Part shown: positions 58,610-61,170 of the stretch, piece by piece
Position numbering within the stretch: position 1 is the first letter of the stretch
How the letters are laid out: each line of letters opens with the position of its first letter
Source: CBDUMN01 sp965368335
Lineage (GTDB): Bacteria > Pseudomonadota > Alphaproteobacteria > Rhodospirillales > JAPHRK01
Assembly: GCA_965368335.1 (NCBI GenBank)
Contig: CBDUMN010000007.1
Location: 1-61,170 of the forward strand
DNA length: 61,170 nt
Direction: 5' to 3'
The notes under the pieces: generated by a model
Database searches by the model: none
What the model was told of the DNA's origin: nothing
Seen by the model: only the letters and a program-made list of their open reading frames with translations
Made by a program: the position numbers and the translations under genes

Positions 58610-59377
58610 ATGGAGCTATCAGGTAAAAAGGTATTAGTCGTCGACGATAGCGCGACGGTCTGCAAGTTTTTAGGGGCGGGTTTACGCCAAAATGGGTGTC
58701 ATCCTATTATTGCGCGGCGCATGGAAGACGCTCTTGAAGCGATAGAGACTATGCGGCCCGATATGGTGGTGACGGATATTTTTATGCCGGGCGTGGATGG
58801 CATTACCGGCATCCCGATGCTGCGCAAAAAAATTCCCGACGTTAGCGTTATCGCCATTTCAGCAGGCAATGCGGCAGTCGAATCCGACGATATTCTCGTT
58901 GCCGCCCGCCGGGCTGGAGCCGACATGGTGATGAAAAAGCCGTTCACCATCGATGAGCTTGTCGATTGCATGGGAAAGGTGTTTAGCGGCTATAGCGAAG
59001 CCGGGCGCAAGCCTCGCCTTTTGGTCGTCGATGACAGTCGCACCGTGCGCAAGCTATTGACCGACGGTCTGGTGCAATGCGGATACAATTGCGTTTCCGC
59101 CGAGTCCATGGAAGAAGCCTTCAACTCTTCAGCTATTGTCGGTCTTGATTTGGTGATCACCGACATTTTCATGCCCGGCGAAGGCGGGATTGCGGGTATC
59201 CAGCGCATCCGTAAAGACTGGCCTGCGGTAAAGATTATCGCCATTTCTGGCGGCACCGACGGGATGGAGGGCGAGACGGCTCTGGAAGCGGCCAGCCGCA
59301 TCGGCGCCAATGCGGTCTTAAAAAAACCCTTCGGCATTGCCGAGCTTGCGGCCACGGTTGAGCGGGTGATGAGTTAG
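58610..59377 (+). CDS. tandem-receiver response regulator protein
   Basis: A 255-residue protein with two receiver domains and no output domain. The first (residues ~7-120) has VLVVDDSATVCKFL, TDIFMPGVDGITGI with the phosphoacceptor Asp, and MKKPFTIDEL with the Lys; the second (~137-255) has LLVVDDSRTVRKLL, TDIFMPGEGGIAGI and LKKPFGIAEL. The two halves look like an internal duplication. It is probably a phosphotransfer or adaptor protein. I use the ATG at 58610; a GTG at 58589 is in frame. It is convergent with the hybrid kinase. Confidence 0.85.
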   Translation: MELSGKKVLVVDDSATVCKFLGAGLRQNGCHPIIARRMEDALEAIETMRPDMVVTDIFMPGVDGITGIPMLRKKIPDVSVIAISAGNAAVESDDILVAARRAGADMVMKKPFTIDELVDCMGKVFSGYSEAGRKPRLLVVDDSRTVRKLLTDGLVQCGYNCVSAESMEEAFNSSAIVGLDLVITDIFMPGEGGIAGIQRIRKDWPAVKIIAISGGTDGMEGETALEAASRIGANAVLKKPFGIAELAATVERVMS

Positions 59378-59392
59378 GGGCCTTACCCCTAA
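59374..59392. terminator. hairpin between convergent stop codons
   Basis: TTAGGGG (59374-59380) and CCCCTAA (59386-59392) form a perfect 7-bp stem with a five-base loop and contain the stop codons of the tandem-receiver gene and the hybrid kinase gene on opposite strands. Only a short T-tract follows (ATTTG), so it is a weak terminator at best. Confidence 0.35.
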
Positions 59393-61170
59393 TTTGCTGG
59401 TTGCCGTGACTGTAGGGCCACGTTGATGGCGTGAACCAGTTGGGGAATATCGACAGGTTTGGTCAGATAGTTCTGGAAGCCGGCTTTCAGCCCCCGTTCG
59501 ATATCTTTGGGCATGGCGCTCGCACTTAAGGCTATAACCGGAATGACGTCCATCTGGTCATTTCTGCGCAACAGGGCCAGGGCTTCGAAGCCGTCCATCC
59601 CGGGGAGGTTGATATCCATAATTATCAGGCTGGGAACGGCTTCTTTAGCGATCTCCAGTCCTTCCTCAGCATTGGACGCCGAAAGCATGGTAATATTGTC
59701 GAAGCGTTCGAGGACTTCTGCCATCAGGGTCAGGTTGGCCGGATTGTCTTCGACGTAAAGAACCGTGTGTTGACCGGCCATGACGGACAGTTTTTCGAGT
59801 TGTTCGTTGTCCTTTTTCCGTGCGCCCAATCCGTTTCCATCGGCAAATGTGGCGATGGGTAGATCAATCCAGAATGTGCTGCCGATATCCGTCTTGCTGC
59901 GGACGCCGATGTTGCCGTCCATTAATTCGACAAGCATGCGGGTAATCGTCAGGCCGATACCGGACCCTTCAATCTCACCGGCTTCGGCGCCCAAACGGTT
60001 GAACGGCTCGAACAATTCACCGATTTTTTCTTCCGGGATGCCGTGGCCCGTATCGGTTACGGAAAACCGGAAGAGAGATTCTCTGTTGGGAGACGGAATA
60101 GCTTCTATGGTAACGCTGCCCTCGGGGCGGTTGTACTTGATGGCGTTGGAAACCAGGTTGACCAAAATCTGCCGAAAGCGCCCTCGGTCAGCCATAACGG
60201 TGACGAGGTCAGCTTTTTCCGTTTTATCTATCAGCGTAACGCCTTGTTTTTTGGCGATGGGGGCGACCAGAGCCAGGCAATCTTCGATGGAATCGCGCGG
60301 CTCTACCGGTTCAATGGAGAGTGAAATATTGCCCGATTCGATCTTTGAGAGATCGAGAACTTCGTTGATCAACGAAAGCAGATGATTGCCTGCCGTCAGG
60401 ATATGACCGACGTATTCCGTCTGTTGCCGGTTCAATGGATTTTTCGGATTGTATTCGAGCAGTTGGGCGAATCCGAGAATGCCGTTAAGTGGTGTGCGCA
60501 ACTCGTGACTCATAGAGGAGAGAAACTCCGATTTGGCCCGATTGGCGTTCTGCGCCTGATCGCGGGCGATGCGCAGGGCGTTCTCTGTTTTTTTGGCGTC
60601 CGTCATGTCGCGAACGATGCCGGTGAAGAAGCGCTTGCCGTCGACTTTCGCCGTGCTGACGGCGAGATAGAGCGGGAACTGATCGCCGTTTTTGCGTTCG
60701 GCGATGACTTCGCGGCCCGTGTCGATGATGTGTTTTTCCCCTGTGGTGAGAAAGCGGGCGATGTGGCCGTCGTGTTCGTTTGCCGCGCCATCGGGCATAA
60801 GTAGCGAAATGTTCTGTCCGATGACCTCGTGGGCGGTAAACCCGAAAATTCTTTCCGCTGCGGTATTGAAGGTTTCGATACGGCCGGCAGGGTCAATGGT
60901 GATGATGCCGTCGGCGGCCGTGTCGAGGACGTTTTTCAGGCGTTCGCCGTTTTGCCGCGCCATTTCCTCGGCCCGTCGACGAATCGCCAATTCGTGCTCC
61001 AGTTCGCGGGTCCGGTCATCGACCCTTTCTTCTAGCTCTTCATTGAGCTTTTTGATGTCGTGTTCGGCCTGTTTGCGTTGGGAGATGTCGGTGATCGCCG
61101 TCAAAATCGCCTTTTCCCCATCGAAGGTCATGGGTTGTTGGGAGACGAGGCAGGTCTTGGGCGTTTCGCC
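59389..61170 (-). CDS. PAS-containing hybrid sensor histidine kinase (partial, N-terminus beyond window)
   Basis: The frame is open to the right window edge, so the protein starts outside; about 593 residues are visible. In order: end of a PAS/PAC domain (ending near AILTAITDISQRKQAE), a coiled coil, a second PAS domain (IFGFTAHEVIGQNISLLMP, and FTGIVRDMTDAKK), a HisKA dimerisation domain with SSMSHELRTPLNGILGFA (phospho-His), a HATPase domain (VSNAIKYN, DTGHGIPEEKIGELFEPFNR, GSGIGLTITR) and a receiver domain (VEDNPANLTLM, MDINLPGMDGFEAL). It is convergent with the tandem-receiver gene, which may be its partner. Confidence 0.88.
   Translation of the reverse strand, partial: GETPKTCLVSQQPMTFDGEKAILTAITDISQRKQAEHDIKKLNEELEERVDDRTRELEHELAIRRRAEEMARQNGERLKNVLDTAADGIITIDPAGRIETFNTAAERIFGFTAHEVIGQNISLLMPDGAANEHDGHIARFLTTGEKHIIDTGREVIAERKNGDQFPLYLAVSTAKVDGKRFFTGIVRDMTDAKKTENALRIARDQAQNANRAKSEFLSSMSHELRTPLNGILGFAQLLEYNPKNPLNRQQTEYVGHILTAGNHLLSLINEVLDLSKIESGNISLSIEPVEPRDSIEDCLALVAPIAKKQGVTLIDKTEKADLVTVMADRGRFRQILVNLVSNAIKYNRPEGSVTIEAIPSPNRESLFRFSVTDTGHGIPEEKIGELFEPFNRLGAEAGEIEGSGIGLTITRMLVELMDGNIGVRSKTDIGSTFWIDLPIATFADGNGLGARKKDNEQLEKLSVMAGQHTVLYVEDNPANLTLMAEVLERFDNITMLSASNAEEGLEIAKEAVPSLIIMDINLPGMDGFEALALLRRNDQMDVIPVIALSASAMPKDIERGLKAGFQNYLTKPVDIPQLVHAINVALQSRQPAN

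Noticed and set aside
1..61170. CRISPR arrays, tRNA, rRNA genes and complete insertion sequences
   Set aside because: Read for on both strands; no regularly spaced repeats, cloverleaf-like sequence, rRNA or transposase gene was found.

Overview
The window reads as a chromosomal segment of an alphaproteobacterium, probably a Rhodospirillales-like, possibly marine or magnetotactic lineage. This placement is an inference from gene content and protein style; there is no rRNA or other marker gene here. About 1-52.9 kb is a large surface-glycan biosynthesis locus with visibly lower GC and many GTG/TTG starts. From about 52.9 kb to the end the base composition is GC-richer and the genes look like chromosomal backbone: a small membrane protein, a coiled-coil protein, a cNMP-binding/repeat protein, a GIY-YIG protein, a TPR-glycosyltransferase, a radical SAM enzyme and two-component signalling proteins.

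Layout. (1) 1-4.3 kb, minus strand: CDP-glucose pathway (rfbF, partial rfbG), a large GT-B-like surface-carbohydrate protein and a SPASM radical SAM enzyme, headed by a HisC-like aminotransferase (4.3-5.4 kb). (2) 5.4-6.9 kb: a plus-strand pair (methyltransferase, 6-phosphogluconolactonase-type protein). (3) 6.9-16.0 kb, minus: a CMP-sugar cytidylyltransferase, sugar epimerase, 2-hydroxyacid dehydrogenase, MsbA-type ABC exporter, a large transferase of unknown family, a methyltransferase and an LIC12162-like transferase. (4) 16.0-32.1 kb, minus: a tightly packed, mostly overlapping operon. In transcription order it encodes UDP-sulfoquinovose synthase (SqdB), an epimerase, PseB, PseC, an aldo-keto reductase, a B12-radical SAM enzyme, an SpsF-type cytidylyltransferase, a Gfo/Idh oxidoreductase, a class III aminotransferase, PseG, a formyltransferase, phosphosulfolactate synthase (ComA), an ATP-grasp ligase, phosphosulfolactate phosphatase (ComB), a PseI/NeuB synthase and a PIG-L deacetylase. 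(5) 32.6-48.1 kb, minus: a second nonulosonate cassette with its own NeuB-type synthase and SpsF-type cytidylyltransferase, two SPASM radical SAM enzymes, an acyl-carrier system (FkbH, ACP, MaoC-SDR fusion, AAC(3)-like N-acyltransferase), a DUF4910/M28-like protein, two zinc-ribbon methyltransferases, a GT2-cytidylyltransferase fusion, a GINT1-like beta-propeller protein and a GNAT. (6) 48.4-52.9 kb, plus: membrane transglutaminase-like protein, GalE, a winged-helix regulator with a striking tandem-dyad operator, an RfaH/NusG paralog and an FkbM methyltransferase.

The most exciting signal is in block 4. The two enzymes that make (R)-3-sulfolactate from PEP and sulfite (ComA, ComB) flank an ATP-grasp ligase inside a pseudaminic-acid pathway, and the same operon begins with UDP-sulfoquinovose synthase, another sulfite-fixing enzyme. 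No ComC/D/E is seen, so coenzyme M is not the likely product. My inference is a sulfonated surface glycan: a pseudaminic-type sugar carrying an N-linked sulfolactyl group (ATP-grasp amide formation, perhaps after PIG-L deacetylation), possibly next to sulfoquinovose. Block 5 appears to solve the same problem (unusual N-acylation of a nonulosonate) by a different route: FkbH loads a three-carbon acyl group on a dedicated ACP and an AAC(3)-like enzyme transfers it. The RfaH-like factor is a reasonable candidate for antitermination in these very long operons.
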